This document shows, piece by piece, positions 48,672 through 57,500 of a stretch of DNA of 60,046 bases; position 1 is the stretch's first letter; every line of letters starts with the position of its first letter. This stretch comes from Chromatiales bacterium 21-64-14 (GTDB taxonomy: Bacteria > Pseudomonadota > Gammaproteobacteria > 21-64-14), in the NCBI GenBank assembly GCA_002255365.1, contig NCBI01000016.1, positions 1 to 60,046 of the forward strand, given 5' to 3'. The translations under genes were made by a program, and so were the position numbers. Under the pieces are notes generated by a model, which saw nothing but the letters and a program-made list of their open reading frames with translations, had not been told where the DNA came from and did not search any database.

Positions 48672-49190
48672 ATGCGCGAAGACCCATTCCCCCGCCCCGC
48701 TCCCAGCTTCGATGATCCGCTGGGGATGCTGGAGGCCTGCCATGAACGCATCCTGCGCCACTGTGACCTGCTCGGGCACGTGGCACGCGCGGTGATGACG
48801 GGACCTTTGGACGACCAGGCGCGCGCCGCCGCGGCCGCGGTGCTGCGCTATTTCTCCACCGCCGGTCTGAACCATCACGCCGATGAGGAACGCGACCTGT
48901 TCCCGCTGCTTGAAGGCCGGACGCCGGAACTCGATCAGCTGATCATGCGCCTGCGCACGGAACACCAAGCCATGAACACGCGCTGGGCAGCACTCGAACC
49001 GAGCTTGCAGGAACCGAATGAAATACGCGACGCGGCCGCGTTCCGCGCGGACGCGGAGGCCTTCCAGCGCATGTATCGTGCTCATGTGGAACTGGAGAAC
49101 GCCCAGTTGCTGCCACGGGTACGGGTGCTGTTGGACCCCGCCGCCTGCGCCGCTCTGGGCCGCGCCATGGCACACCGCCGCTCGGTCTGA
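48672..49190 (+). CDS. Hemerythrin-domain protein
   Basis: A 172-aa four-helix HHE protein: LGMLEACHERILRHCDLLGH, then AGLNHHADEERDLFPLL, LRTEHQAMNTRWAALEPSL and RAHVELENAQLLPRVRVLL. The H-x3-E...H-x3-D-style ligands can bind a diiron centre, for O2, nitric oxide or iron sensing. It is downstream of the isochorismatase gene, 135 bp apart. ATG 48672 begins MREDPFPRP. It is convergent with waaA (12 bp between stops). Confidence 0.88.
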   Translation: MREDPFPRPAPSFDDPLGMLEACHERILRHCDLLGHVARAVMTGPLDDQARAAAAAVLRYFSTAGLNHHADEERDLFPLLEGRTPELDQLIMRLRTEHQAMNTRWAALEPSLQEPNEIRDAAAFRADAEAFQRMYRAHVELENAQLLPRVRVLLDPAACAALGRAMAHRRSV

Positions 49191-49202
49191 AGCCGCACCA
49201 GG

Positions 49203-50465
49203 TCAGTCGAGATACGGGGCCAGCACCGCCAGCAGCCGTTCCAGGCTGCCGCGGTTACGTTCGACCAAGGCGCGCCCCTGCTCCCCGGCACGGTGGCGCA
49301 GCGGCGCGTTCTGCAACCATTCCGTCACCGCGCCGGCGAGCGCGTCCGATCCATCCACGGTCCGCGCAGCACCAGCCTGCAACATGAGTTCCGTCACCTC
49401 CAGGAAGTTGTCCATGTGGGGCCCGGTCAGTACCGGCACCCCGAGCGCAGCAGGCTCCAACAGATTATGGCCGCCCGCCGGGGCCAGACTGCCACCCACG
49501 AACGCCAGGTCCGACGCCCCATAGAACGCCGGGAGTTCCCCCATGGTGTCGCACAGAAACACGGCGGTCCGCGGCAGACACGGGCCACCCGCGCTGCGCA
49601 CCACCGTCTCATAACCCAGCCTCCGGCACAGGGCAGCGACCCGTGCGAAGCGCTCCGGGTGGCGCGGAACCAGGACCAGCAGCGCGTCGTGGATCCGCTC
49701 CCGAACCGCTGCATGGGCCTTCAGAACCTGCTCGTCCTCGCCCTCATGGGTGCTGGCGGCGATCCACACCGCCCGATTCGTTCCCAGGGCCCGGCGCAGG
49801 GCCTGGGCCTGTTCCAACAGACTGGCGGGAAGACGAACGTCGAACTTCAGATTCCCCGTGACCGACACGCGCCGCGGATCCGCCCCCAGGGCCAGCAGCC
49901 GCGCGGCATCAAGCTGGCTCTGGGGCGCGATCGCGGCCAGACAGTCCAGGGTGTCGCGTACCAGACCCGGTACCCGGGCATATCCGGCCGCGGAACGCTC
50001 CGAGAGTCGCGCGTTGGCCAGCACCACCGGGATATCCGCGCGGCGGCACCAATGGTAGAGGTTCGGCCAGATCTCGGTCTCCATGACGATCAGCAGCCGC
50101 GGACGCACGCGCCGCAGGAAACGGCGCACCGCCCCTGGTAGATCGTAGGGAATATACACATGGATCACGTCCTGCCCGAACACCCGGCGCACGTGCCGGG
50201 ACCCGGTCGGGGTAGTGGTGGTCACCACCAGCGGCAAGGCTGGGTCGCACTCACGCAGGGACCGGATCAGAGGCACCGCCGCCTGCACCTCGCCCACCGA
50301 CACCGCATGCACCCAGATCGCGCCGGGACGCCGTTGCGTGGAGCCAAAGCCGAACCGTTCGGGCCAGCGGCGCCGGTAATCCGGATCGGCGCGACTGCGC
50401 CACAGCAGACGCAACATCACCAATGGGGTCAGCAGATACAGGATGGCGGTGTAGATCAGCCGCAC
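49203..50465 (-). CDS. waaA: 3-deoxy-D-manno-octulosonic acid transferase
   Basis: A GT-B enzyme of about 420 aa. The N-terminal anchor (LIYTAILYLLTPLVMLRLLW) precedes the acceptor motif WVHAVSVGEVQAAVPLIRSL and the PHMDNFLEVTELMLQAGAAR donor region. It adds Kdo to lipid IVA, the first step of core assembly. The start is GTG 50465 (VRLIYTAIL); the frame stays open into hldD to 50615, so the exact start is uncertain. It is 79 bp after the hldD stop. One or two Kdo transfers cannot be told apart from sequence. Confidence 0.93.
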   Translation of the reverse strand: MRLIYTAILYLLTPLVMLRLLWRSRADPDYRRRWPERFGFGSTQRRPGAIWVHAVSVGEVQAAVPLIRSLRECDPALPLVVTTTTPTGSRHVRRVFGQDVIHVYIPYDLPGAVRRFLRRVRPRLLIVMETEIWPNLYHWCRRADIPVVLANARLSERSAAGYARVPGLVRDTLDCLAAIAPQSQLDAARLLALGADPRRVSVTGNLKFDVRLPASLLEQAQALRRALGTNRAVWIAASTHEGEDEQVLKAHAAVRERIHDALLVLVPRHPERFARVAALCRRLGYETVVRSAGGPCLPRTAVFLCDTMGELPAFYGASDLAFVGGSLAPAGGHNLLEPAALGVPVLTGPHMDNFLEVTELMLQAGAARTVDGSDALAGAVTEWLQNAPLRHRAGEQGRALVERNRGSLERLLAVLAPYLD

Positions 50466-50544
50466 GGATGGGAACCGGCCTGGGCCCTGCCCGTAGGACC
50501 GCCGTTCGCCTGGCACCGGCGACGGCGGGGTTGGCGCGTCCGGC

Positions 50545-51495
50545 TCATCCGCCGCCGTGCAACCATTCCATATAGTCGCCCACCCCCTCTTCCACGCTCC
50601 GGAACGGGTGCGCATAGCCCGCGGCGCGCAGGGCGTGGATATCCGCCTCCGTAAAACTCTGATAACGCCCGCGCAGCTCCTCCGGAAACGGAATGTATTC
50701 GATCTCGCCGCGACCGTGCCAACCGATCACGGACCGGGCGACATCGTTGAAGGTCTGGCTGCGGCCGGTGCCCACGTTGAAGATGCCGGAGACCTCGGGA
50801 TGATCCAGCAGCCACAGGTTCACCTCCACGGCATCCTCCACATGGACGAAGTCGCGGCACTGTTCGCCGTCACCGTAGCCGTCACAACCCTGAAACAATC
50901 TGAGCCGCTCCCCGGCGAGCAACTGGCGATCGAGGTGGTAGGCCACACTGGCCATGCGCCCCTTATGGGCCTCCCGGGGTCCGTAGACGTTGAAGTAGCG
51001 CAGGCCCGCCACCCGGCGCGCGCCCGCCGCGAGCCGCCGGCGCACAAGCTGATCGAACAGGTGTTTCGAATAGCCGTACACGTTTAACGGCGCCTCGTTG
51101 GCCCGCTCCTCCCTAAACGCCCGACCCGCCCCATAAACCGCGGCGGAAGAGGCGTAACGGAATGGAATGCCACGATCGATGCAGTACTCGAGCAGGACCT
51201 TGGAGTACTCATAGTTGTTGCGCATCATGTAGCGCCCATCCCACTCGGTGGTCACGGAGCAGGCGCCCTGATGAAACACCGCGTCGATCCCCTGCGGCCA
51301 TTCCTCACCGCGCAGGACGCGGGACAAAAAATCCTCCTGGTCGAGATAGTCCGCGATGTCGCAATCCACGAGGTTGCGGAACTTGACACCGTCACGCAGG
51401 TCATCCACCACCAGCACGTCGTCGCGCCCGCGCCGGTTCCAGGCCTTGACCAGATTGCTGCCGATGAATCCCGCGCCACCGGTGATGATGATCAT
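50545..51495 (-). CDS. hldD: ADP-L-glycero-D-manno-heptose 6-epimerase
   Basis: A 316-aa extended SDR epimerase: [20 protein letters not shown] (NAD(P) glycine motif), [11 protein letters not shown], the catalytic Tyr-x3-Lys in [14 protein letters not shown], and [20 protein letters not shown]. It converts ADP-D-glycero- to ADP-L-glycero-manno-heptose for the inner core. It lies directly after hldE in one operon, with waaA beyond. The length is as usual for the family. Confidence 0.97.
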   Translation of the reverse strand: MIIITGGAGFIGSNLVKAWNRRGRDDVLVVDDLRDGVKFRNLVDCDIADYLDQEDFLSRVLRGEEWPQGIDAVFHQGACSVTTEWDGRYMMRNNYEYSKVLLEYCIDRGIPFRYASSAAVYGAGRAFREERANEAPLNVYGYSKHLFDQLVRRRLAAGARRVAGLRYFNVYGPREAHKGRMASVAYHLDRQLLAGERLRLFQGCDGYGDGEQCRDFVHVEDAVEVNLWLLDHPEVSGIFNVGTGRSQTFNDVARSVIGWHGRGEIEYIPFPEELRGRYQSFTEADIHALRAAGYAHPFRSVEEGVGDYMEWLHGGG

Positions 51496-51562
51496 GGTTC
51501 CTGTCCAGTGGTCCGGCTCTTCCGGACCTTACATGGTGCGCAGCGCCCGGGCCCGCCACCGG

Positions 51563-53044
51563 TCATACGCCGTCCGGGGACTCCCCGTGCGGCGCCTTCG
51601 GCCCGTGCGCCGGCTCCGGGGCGCGGATCGCCCGGATCAAGGCGCTGGTAGAACATCCATCCCGGTACGGGAGCACCAGGACCCGGCCGCCGTTGGCCTG
51701 CACCTGGGCACCCCCGGCGATCTCCTCGGGACGGTAGTCACCTCCCTTCACCAGCACATCCGGGAGCAGCCGACCGATGAGACGCTCCGGCGTGTCCTCG
51801 GAAAACGCGACCACCCAGTCCACGCAACGCAGCGCCGCGAGCACCGCCATGCGCTGGGAAACCGGCGTGACGGGACGACCGGGTCCTTTGAGGCGGCGCA
51901 CCGAGGCATCGTCGTTGACCGCCACCACCAGCCGGTCACCGAGCCGTCGAGCCTCCTCCAGGTACGCCACATGTCCGGCGTGGAGCAGGTCGAAACATCC
52001 GTTGGTCAGCACGATGCGTTCCCCCGCGGCCTGTGCCTCTGCCACGACATCCGCCAGCTCGGCCTCCTCCAGGGTTCCGGGCCGCACGCCGTCCTGTTCC
52101 CGCAGCGCGCGGCGCAGTTCCGCCACCGACACGCTGGCGGCGCCGAGCTTGCCCACCACGATGCCCGCCGCCAGATTCGCCAGGGCAGTGGCCGCGCCCA
52201 GGTCCATGCCCGCCGCGAGACCCGCCGCCAGCACCCCGATCACCGTGTCCCCGGCCCCGGTGACGTCGTACACCTCGTGCGCGTGGACCGCCAAGTGCAG
52301 GGCCTCGGCATCGGGGCGCACCAGAGTCATCCCCTGCTCACCCCGGGTGATGAGCACGGCGCCAATGGAATGGGCCGCGAGCAACGCACGCGCCTTCTCC
52401 ACCAGCGTGGCGTCGTCCTCGCACGGACCCACCACCGCCTCAAATTCGGCGCGGTTCGGAGTCACCAGGGTCGCGTTCCGGTAGCGGTCGAAATCGCGCC
52501 CTTTCGGGTCCACCAATACCGGTACCGGACGGCGTGCCTCCAGCGCGGCACGGATCATCGCCGGGGCCCCTTGCAAGGCGCCCTTACCGTAATCCGACAG
52601 CACGACGACGTCCGCCCGCGAGAGGGCGTCGCGGAATCCGTCCAGCAACCCGGGGGCATCATGCGTAACCGTCGCGTCTTCGAAGTCGAGCCGGATGAGT
52701 TGCTGGTGCCGGCTCAGCACCCGCAGCTTGGTGACCGTGGCATATCCGTCCAAAACCAGGATATGGGGCGTGACCCCCGCCTGTTCCAGGAGCCCCCGCA
52801 GCCGCAGACCGGCCTCGTCGGCACCGGTATAACCCAACGCTGTGACCCGCGCCCCCAGGGCCGCGATATTCAGGGCCACGTTGCCCGCGCCCCCCGGACG
52901 CTCGCTGCACGCCCCGATCCGCACCACCGGCACCGGGGCCTCCGGGGAGATCCGCGACGCGGCCCCCTGCCAGTACCGGTCCAGCATGAGATCACCGGCC
53001 ACCAACACCCGGGCCCCTTCGAAACTGGGAATTTGCAGGTTCAT
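51563..53044 (-). CDS. hldE: Bifunctional heptose-7-phosphate kinase / heptose-1-phosphate adenylyltransferase
   Basis: A 493-aa protein. Residues 1-320 are a PfkB-type kinase: RVLVAGDLMLDRYWQG and RPGGAGNVALNIAALG, with DVTGAGDTVIGVLAAGLAAG as the anion hole. Residues 345-493 are a cytidylyltransferase-like domain: VLTNGCFDLLHAGHVAYLEE and the R-x-x-P-x-S-like contacts. It makes ADP-D-glycero-beta-D-manno-heptose. ATG 53044 (MNLQIPSFEG) gives the usual N-terminus; the frame extends to 53191 without homology. It diverges from lpxL. Confidence 0.97.
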   Translation of the reverse strand: MNLQIPSFEGARVLVAGDLMLDRYWQGAASRISPEAPVPVVRIGACSERPGGAGNVALNIAALGARVTALGYTGADEAGLRLRGLLEQAGVTPHILVLDGYATVTKLRVLSRHQQLIRLDFEDATVTHDAPGLLDGFRDALSRADVVVLSDYGKGALQGAPAMIRAALEARRPVPVLVDPKGRDFDRYRNATLVTPNRAEFEAVVGPCEDDATLVEKARALLAAHSIGAVLITRGEQGMTLVRPDAEALHLAVHAHEVYDVTGAGDTVIGVLAAGLAAGMDLGAATALANLAAGIVVGKLGAASVSVAELRRALREQDGVRPGTLEEAELADVVAEAQAAGERIVLTNGCFDLLHAGHVAYLEEARRLGDRLVVAVNDDASVRRLKGPGRPVTPVSQRMAVLAALRCVDWVVAFSEDTPERLIGRLLPDVLVKGGDYRPEEIAGGAQVQANGGRVLVLPYRDGCSTSALIRAIRAPEPAHGPKAPHGESPDGV

Positions 53045-53181
53045 GCCCGCGCGCCGCCGTGCCCGATCAACACGGCGAGCATGATACCACAGGGGTGACA
53101 CCGTTCCGGTTCGAGGCAGCGTTTTGCGCCCATCGTAACGTGGGCGGTAGAATCCCAGGCTCGACTCCCATCGGATCGAAC

Positions 53182-54111
53182 GTGACGACAACCACCCCCA
53201 CTCCGCCGCACCGGCGCCGGTTCAGGCCGCGTTATTGGGCCACGTGGGTGGGCGTTGGATTCATGTGGTGCTTGGCGCAACTCCCCTATCGGGCGCAACT
53301 GGGGCTCGGCCGCTGGATGGGCCGACTCCTGCGGCCCTTTGCCCGTGAGCGCCGGCACATCGCGGACGTAAATCTGCGCTTGTGTTTCCCGGAACTCGAT
53401 TCCCGCCCCCGCGCTGCCCTGATTCGCGCCCACTTCGAATCCCTCGGGATCGGCGCGTTCGAGACCGCCATGAGTTGGTGGGCAAGCGCGGAACAGTTAC
53501 GGCCCCTGGCCCACATCGAGGGCCTTGAACACCTCCATGGGGCGCTCCAGCGGGGCAAGGGCGTCCTCCTGCTGAGCGCCCACTTCACCACCCTGGAGAT
53601 CGGTGGCCGTCTGCTGTCCCTGACCGCCCCGTTCCACGTGTTATACCGCGAACACAAGAATCCAGTGTTCGAGACCGTCATGCACCGGGCACGGAGGAAA
53701 CACTTCGAACGCGCGATCCCCAGGGAAGACGTGCGCGCCATGCTCCACAGCCTCAAGGCGAACATGCCGGTCTGGTACGCGCCGGATCAGAATTACGGGG
53801 GGGAACACAGCGTCTATGTGCCATTCTTCGGCGTGCCGGCCGCCACCATCACCGCCACCTCGCGCCTGGCGCGGATCAGTGGCGCGCCGGTGGTGCCGTT
53901 CTTCCAACGCCGCCTGCCCGGCGGGCGCGGCTATCAACTGGTGCTCCACCCGCCCCTGGAGGACTTTCCCAGCGGCGACCGCGTCCAGGACGCGGCGCGG
54001 ATCAACCGGCTCATCGAGTCCGAGATCCAGAAGGCGCCGGAGCAATATCTATGGGTACACCGGCGTTTCAAGACCCAGCCCAGCGGCAAGAACGTGCTCT
54101 ACCGCCGCTAG
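53182..54111 (+). CDS. lpxL: Lipid A biosynthesis lauroyl-type acyltransferase (LpxL family)
   Basis: A protein of about 309 aa from GTG 53182. One N-terminal TM helix (TWVGVGFMWCLAQLPYRAQL) leads to the acyltransferase H-x4-E motif, His134 and Glu139 in LLSAHFTTLEIGGR. MPVWYAPDQNYGGEHSVYVP and VPFFQRRLPGGRGYQLVL are family blocks. It adds a secondary acyl chain to Kdo2-lipid IVA. An ATG at 53059 is in frame, but its 41 residues lack family sequence. It diverges from hldE across 137 bp. Confidence 0.92.
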   Translation: MTTTTPTPPHRRRFRPRYWATWVGVGFMWCLAQLPYRAQLGLGRWMGRLLRPFARERRHIADVNLRLCFPELDSRPRAALIRAHFESLGIGAFETAMSWWASAEQLRPLAHIEGLEHLHGALQRGKGVLLLSAHFTTLEIGGRLLSLTAPFHVLYREHKNPVFETVMHRARRKHFERAIPREDVRAMLHSLKANMPVWYAPDQNYGGEHSVYVPFFGVPAATITATSRLARISGAPVVPFFQRRLPGGRGYQLVLHPPLEDFPSGDRVQDAARINRLIESEIQKAPEQYLWVHRRFKTQPSGKNVLYRR

Positions 54112-54214
54112 GAGGCGGGTAGGGAATCGGGCTGACAACCGGCACCGCCCCGAGCCCGCGTTCCGATGCCATGGCGCGATCCCCGGGCCGCCACTGGAGC
54201 GCGCCGCCGCGTTC

Positions 54215-55333
54215 ATGAATAATGCGGGTTTGAGGCATGCCAGCCGGAACCCGGGAATCCACGCCACCTTGAAGCCATCCGCCGTCGACTTGCCCGGCCG
54301 GGACGAGATCCGGCGCATCCTGATCATCAAATGGAGCGCCTTGGGAGACGTGGTGCTCGCCACCGCCATCATGAATGACCTACGCCATGCGTTCCCGGGG
54401 CGGGAGATCGATCTCAACACCCTGCCCCCGTGGGAATCCCTGTTCCGCGGCGACCCGCGCTTCCGGGAGGTCTTCGCCTTCGACCTGCGCAATGCCGGCC
54501 GCGGACCGGCGGAGATGCGCCGCTGGTTACGCCACGTCCATGCCCAGCGCTATGACCTGATCGTCGACCTGCAGTCCAGCGACCGTTCGCGCATCCTGCT
54601 CGGACTGCTGGCGCTGCGCGGACGCCTCCCGCGCTACCGCATCGGGAACCGGCGGGTGGTCCCATACAATTTCTACCCGGATCCGTTGCCCTGGCCGTCC
54701 CATATCCACGACCGGATGGCCTCCGCCCTGCGCAATGCGGGGATCGAACCCCGCAGCGAGCGCCCGGTACTGCATATTCCGCCCGCCAGCCGCGCCCGCG
54801 TCGCGGCCCTAAGCGTGGAGCACGCGCTCACCCCAGGCGGATACGCGGTGCTGTTGCCCGGCTGTCAGGCCGCGGGGTACTTGAAACGCTGGGGTGCGCA
54901 GCGCTACGCCGCGCTCGGGCAGTTGCTACATCAGGCGGGGATCGCGAAGATCGTACTGATCGGGGGACCCGACGAACTGGAGGAATGCCAGCGCATCGAG
55001 GCATCCGCCGGCGTGCCAGTGGTCAATCTCTGCGGCGTAACCGAGATCCTGGATATCGTGCCGCTGTGCGAGGGCGCACGGGTGGTGATCGCCAATGATA
55101 CCGGCACCGCCCACGTAGCCGCGGCGGCCGGATGTCCCATCGTGCTGATCTGCGGCCCCACAGATCCGCGCAGGGTACGCCCCATCGGGCCCTCGGTGGC
55201 CACCGTTCAGGCCGAACTACCCTGCATCAACTGTTACCGCAAGACCTGCTCCCACCATTCCTGCATGCGCGTCATCACGCCGCAGCGAGTCCTCCAAGCG
55301 GCCCTCGACACGCAAGCACACGGCGGCACCTAA
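54215..55333 (+). CDS. LPS heptosyltransferase (glycosyltransferase family 9)
   Basis: A protein of about 372 aa, MNNAGLRHASRNPGIHATLK, then the GT9 core ILIIKWSALGDVVLATAIMN and ARVVIANDTGTAHVAAAAGC (donor site). C-terminal PCINCYRKTCSHHSC is a cysteine-rich loop seen in heptosyltransferases. It probably transfers L-glycero-D-manno-heptose to Kdo-lipid A or to the first heptose (WaaC or WaaF, not distinguishable here). The start is uncertain: no strong ribosome site precedes ATG 54215. It runs on from lpxL and ends 45 bp before the second miniature element. Confidence 0.9.
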   Translation: MNNAGLRHASRNPGIHATLKPSAVDLPGRDEIRRILIIKWSALGDVVLATAIMNDLRHAFPGREIDLNTLPPWESLFRGDPRFREVFAFDLRNAGRGPAEMRRWLRHVHAQRYDLIVDLQSSDRSRILLGLLALRGRLPRYRIGNRRVVPYNFYPDPLPWPSHIHDRMASALRNAGIEPRSERPVLHIPPASRARVAALSVEHALTPGGYAVLLPGCQAAGYLKRWGAQRYAALGQLLHQAGIAKIVLIGGPDELEECQRIEASAGVPVVNLCGVTEILDIVPLCEGARVVIANDTGTAHVAAAAGCPIVLICGPTDPRRVRPIGPSVATVQAELPCINCYRKTCSHHSCMRVITPQRVLQAALDTQAHGGT

Positions 55334-55378
55334 GACAGCTCTGACACGCCCCCGACCTACACCATCCATAATTCGGAT

Positions 55379-55524
55379 TAGAACCGATCTCAAAATGCAT
55401 CCCGGTCGCCCATGCGGCGTTGCGGACCCTGCTGCGGTGCTCATTTACTGGGTGCAAACGGCGCGCCTCGCCGGGCCCGCACCTTGCCTGAACGCCCGAT
55501 CTGCGATTTTGATATAGATTCTAG
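55379..55524 (+). mobile_element. Miniature inverted-repeat element, copy B (146 bp)
   Basis: Length and sequence match copy A (40085-40230), but in the opposite orientation. The ends are TAGAACCGATCTCAAAAT and, read inward from the right, TAGAATCTATATCAAAAT. There is no open frame for a transposase. Its right terminal CTAG provides the stop codon of the adjacent family-2 glycosyltransferase on the minus strand (TAG at 55521-55523). It separates two convergently arranged genes. Confidence 0.8.
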
Positions 55525-56336
55525 TAACGTTGGGCGCGCGAGTCCCGCGGGCTTGCCGGTGCACCCGGCGGCATCAGGCGCTCGCCGTGGCGTTGGAACT
55601 GGCGCTCCTCGTACACCTTCGCGTATTTCAGGAACACATAGAAGGCGCCCGTCACGGAGGTGATAAAACCCGCCCAACCGTTCAGGAAATTGCGCTTGAA
55701 CACATAGGAACGAAGAAAATACACGGGCGGATATAACACCAGGATCCACGGGTGGCGGCCGCGCCCCTTCCCGAGTTTGTCCGCGACCAGGCCGGTGGAG
55801 TAATGGTTGATCTTGTCCACCTTGGTGTGGATGTCGGTCTCGCCGAAATGATAGAAGGGGTTCAGCAATCGGTGGATAGTCCCATCCACCTTGGGTGCGG
55901 CGTGTACCGGCATATCGGTGACATGACCTTTGTGTTTGTCGAACAAACGCAAGAAGTGATTCATCCGCACCCGCGGGCTGCACATTCGCCAGAACAACTG
56001 CTCCTGGCGCGGGATTTCGTAGCCGTCGGCCTGCGGCCCTCGCTCCAGCAGGGCCCGGATCTCGGCCTGCAGATCCGGCGCAAGCGCCTCGTCGGCGTCG
56101 AGCAGCAGGACCCAACGGTTGCGCGTGTGCTCCAAGGCCATCTGCTTCTGCCGGCCGTAGCCCAGGAACTCGTGCTGGAAGATCCGGCATCCGTAGCGCT
56201 CGGCGATCGACACCGTCTCGTCGGTACTGAACGAGTCCAGAAGCACGATCTCGTCCGCCCATTTGACACTCTCCAGGCAAGGGGCTAGAGTGCGCGCGTT
56301 GTTGAATGTCGTCACAAATACCGATAGATTTTCCAT
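55521..56336 (-). CDS. Family-2 glycosyltransferase (WaaE/KdtX-like)
   Basis: A 271-aa protein: MENLSVFVTTFNNARTLAPC, then VLLDSFSTDETVSIAERYGC, LLLDADEALAPDLQAEIRAL (D-x-D) and PVHAAPKVDGTIHRLLNPFY. It has the fold of inner-core beta-1,4-glucosyltransferases of the WaaE/KdtX type. The C-terminal region has a hydrophobic segment LVLYPPVYFLRSYVF. The stop codon TAG lies inside the terminal CTAG of the miniature element, so the native C-terminus may have been altered by that insertion. ATG 56336 begins with family sequence; further upstream codons lack it. Confidence 0.9.
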   Translation of the reverse strand: MENLSVFVTTFNNARTLAPCLESVKWADEIVLLDSFSTDETVSIAERYGCRIFQHEFLGYGRQKQMALEHTRNRWVLLLDADEALAPDLQAEIRALLERGPQADGYEIPRQEQLFWRMCSPRVRMNHFLRLFDKHKGHVTDMPVHAAPKVDGTIHRLLNPFYHFGETDIHTKVDKINHYSTGLVADKLGKGRGRHPWILVLYPPVYFLRSYVFKRNFLNGWAGFITSVTGAFYVFLKYAKVYEERQFQRHGERLMPPGAPASPRDSRAQRY

Positions 56337-56432
56337 ATTCGATCCTTCGCGCACCGCTCCGCCGCGCGGCATGTGATCCGCGCAGGGTGCCTACGCCGGC
56401 CCACCCACGAATCGATTAGCCTGCACCATAGA

Positions 56433-57500
56433 ATGGCGACCAAGCAAGCAGTCCCGCCCTTGCGGTTGGCCCAGGTCATGCTGTCCAAGGGATTCGGAGG
56501 CGCGGAACGGCTGTTCGTGGACCTGTGCCAGGCATTGTCCGGACAGGGGGTGCAGGTGCTCGCCGTCTGCCACCGGGACTTCGTGAAACGCCGGCAGATC
56601 GAAGGACTCCCGGGCGTGGAGGTGGCCTCGATCCGGGTACGCGGCCCCTGGGACCCGTGGGCGCGGTGGCGCCTGCGCGCGCAGCTGCGCCAGTTTCAGC
56701 CCAGCGTAATCCACTGCCATCTCGCCCGCGGCGCGTGGTTCTGCGGCCCGGCGGCGCGTGCCCTGGGAATCCCGCTGGCGGCGAATCTGCACAACTACGT
56801 GAAGCTGAAATACTACCGCGACGTGGATCTGTTCCTGCCCGGCACCCTGGACCAACGCCGCTATCTGGAGATCCACCACGTCGCGGCACAGCGCATAGAA
56901 GTCATACCCCACTTCTCCCTGCTGCCGGCGGTGGAGCACGCAACGGAGCCCGCGGGCCCAGCGCTGGTCTTCGTCAGCCTCGGGCGCCTGGTCCACAAGA
57001 AAGGCTTCGATGTGTTGCTGGCGGCGTTCCGCAAGCTGCTGGATCGCGGATGCGAGGCGCGGCTGCTGATCGGCGGCAGCGGCCCCGAACAAGACGGTCT
57101 GCGCCGCCAGGCGCGGGATCTGCGGCTCGAGAATACCGTCTCCTTCGAGGGATGGATCGAGGACGTGCCGGGCTTCCTGTCCCGCGGCCACGTCTTTGTG
57201 CTGCCGTCGCGCGACGAACCCTTCGGGATCGTCGCGCTGGAGGCAATGGCCTGCGGCAAGCCGATCGTGAGCACCCGCTGCCGGGGGCCCATGGAGGTGC
57301 TGAATGACAACCTGGCCTACCTGGCGGACCCCGGAGATCCCAGTTCCCTAACGCGTGCCATGTCAGCCGCCGCTGCTGACCACGACGAACGGAGCCGGAA
57401 GGGACAACAGGCCCTGAACCGGTACCGGGATACTTATTCGGCCGACGCGGTGATCCCCCGATTCCTCACCGCGTATCGACGTTTGGCGGCAGGTTCCTAG
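56433..57500 (+). CDS. Family-4 glycosyltransferase
   Basis: A protein of about 355 aa, MATKQAVPPLRLAQVMLSKG, with FGGAERLFVDLCQAL at the acceptor loop and the GT-B donor site FVSLGRLVHKKGFDVLLAAF, then VLPSRDEPFGIVALEAMACG (E-x7-E). It is likely an LPS core or outer saccharide transferase; the sugar is unknown. ATG 56433 is used; an in-frame ATG at 56373 lacks family sequence. It diverges from the family-2 enzyme and its last 35 bp overlap the convergent O-antigen ligase-like gene. Confidence 0.88.
   Translation: MATKQAVPPLRLAQVMLSKGFGGAERLFVDLCQALSGQGVQVLAVCHRDFVKRRQIEGLPGVEVASIRVRGPWDPWARWRLRAQLRQFQPSVIHCHLARGAWFCGPAARALGIPLAANLHNYVKLKYYRDVDLFLPGTLDQRRYLEIHHVAAQRIEVIPHFSLLPAVEHATEPAGPALVFVSLGRLVHKKGFDVLLAAFRKLLDRGCEARLLIGGSGPEQDGLRRQARDLRLENTVSFEGWIEDVPGFLSRGHVFVLPSRDEPFGIVALEAMACGKPIVSTRCRGPMEVLNDNLAYLADPGDPSSLTRAMSAAAADHDERSRKGQQALNRYRDTYSADAVIPRFLTAYRRLAAGS

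Noticed and set aside
55412..55663. Open frame beginning MRRCGPCCGAHLLG and its near twin at 39768-40196
   Set aside because: Both read through the miniature element. The protein similarity comes from the shared repeat, not from a gene.
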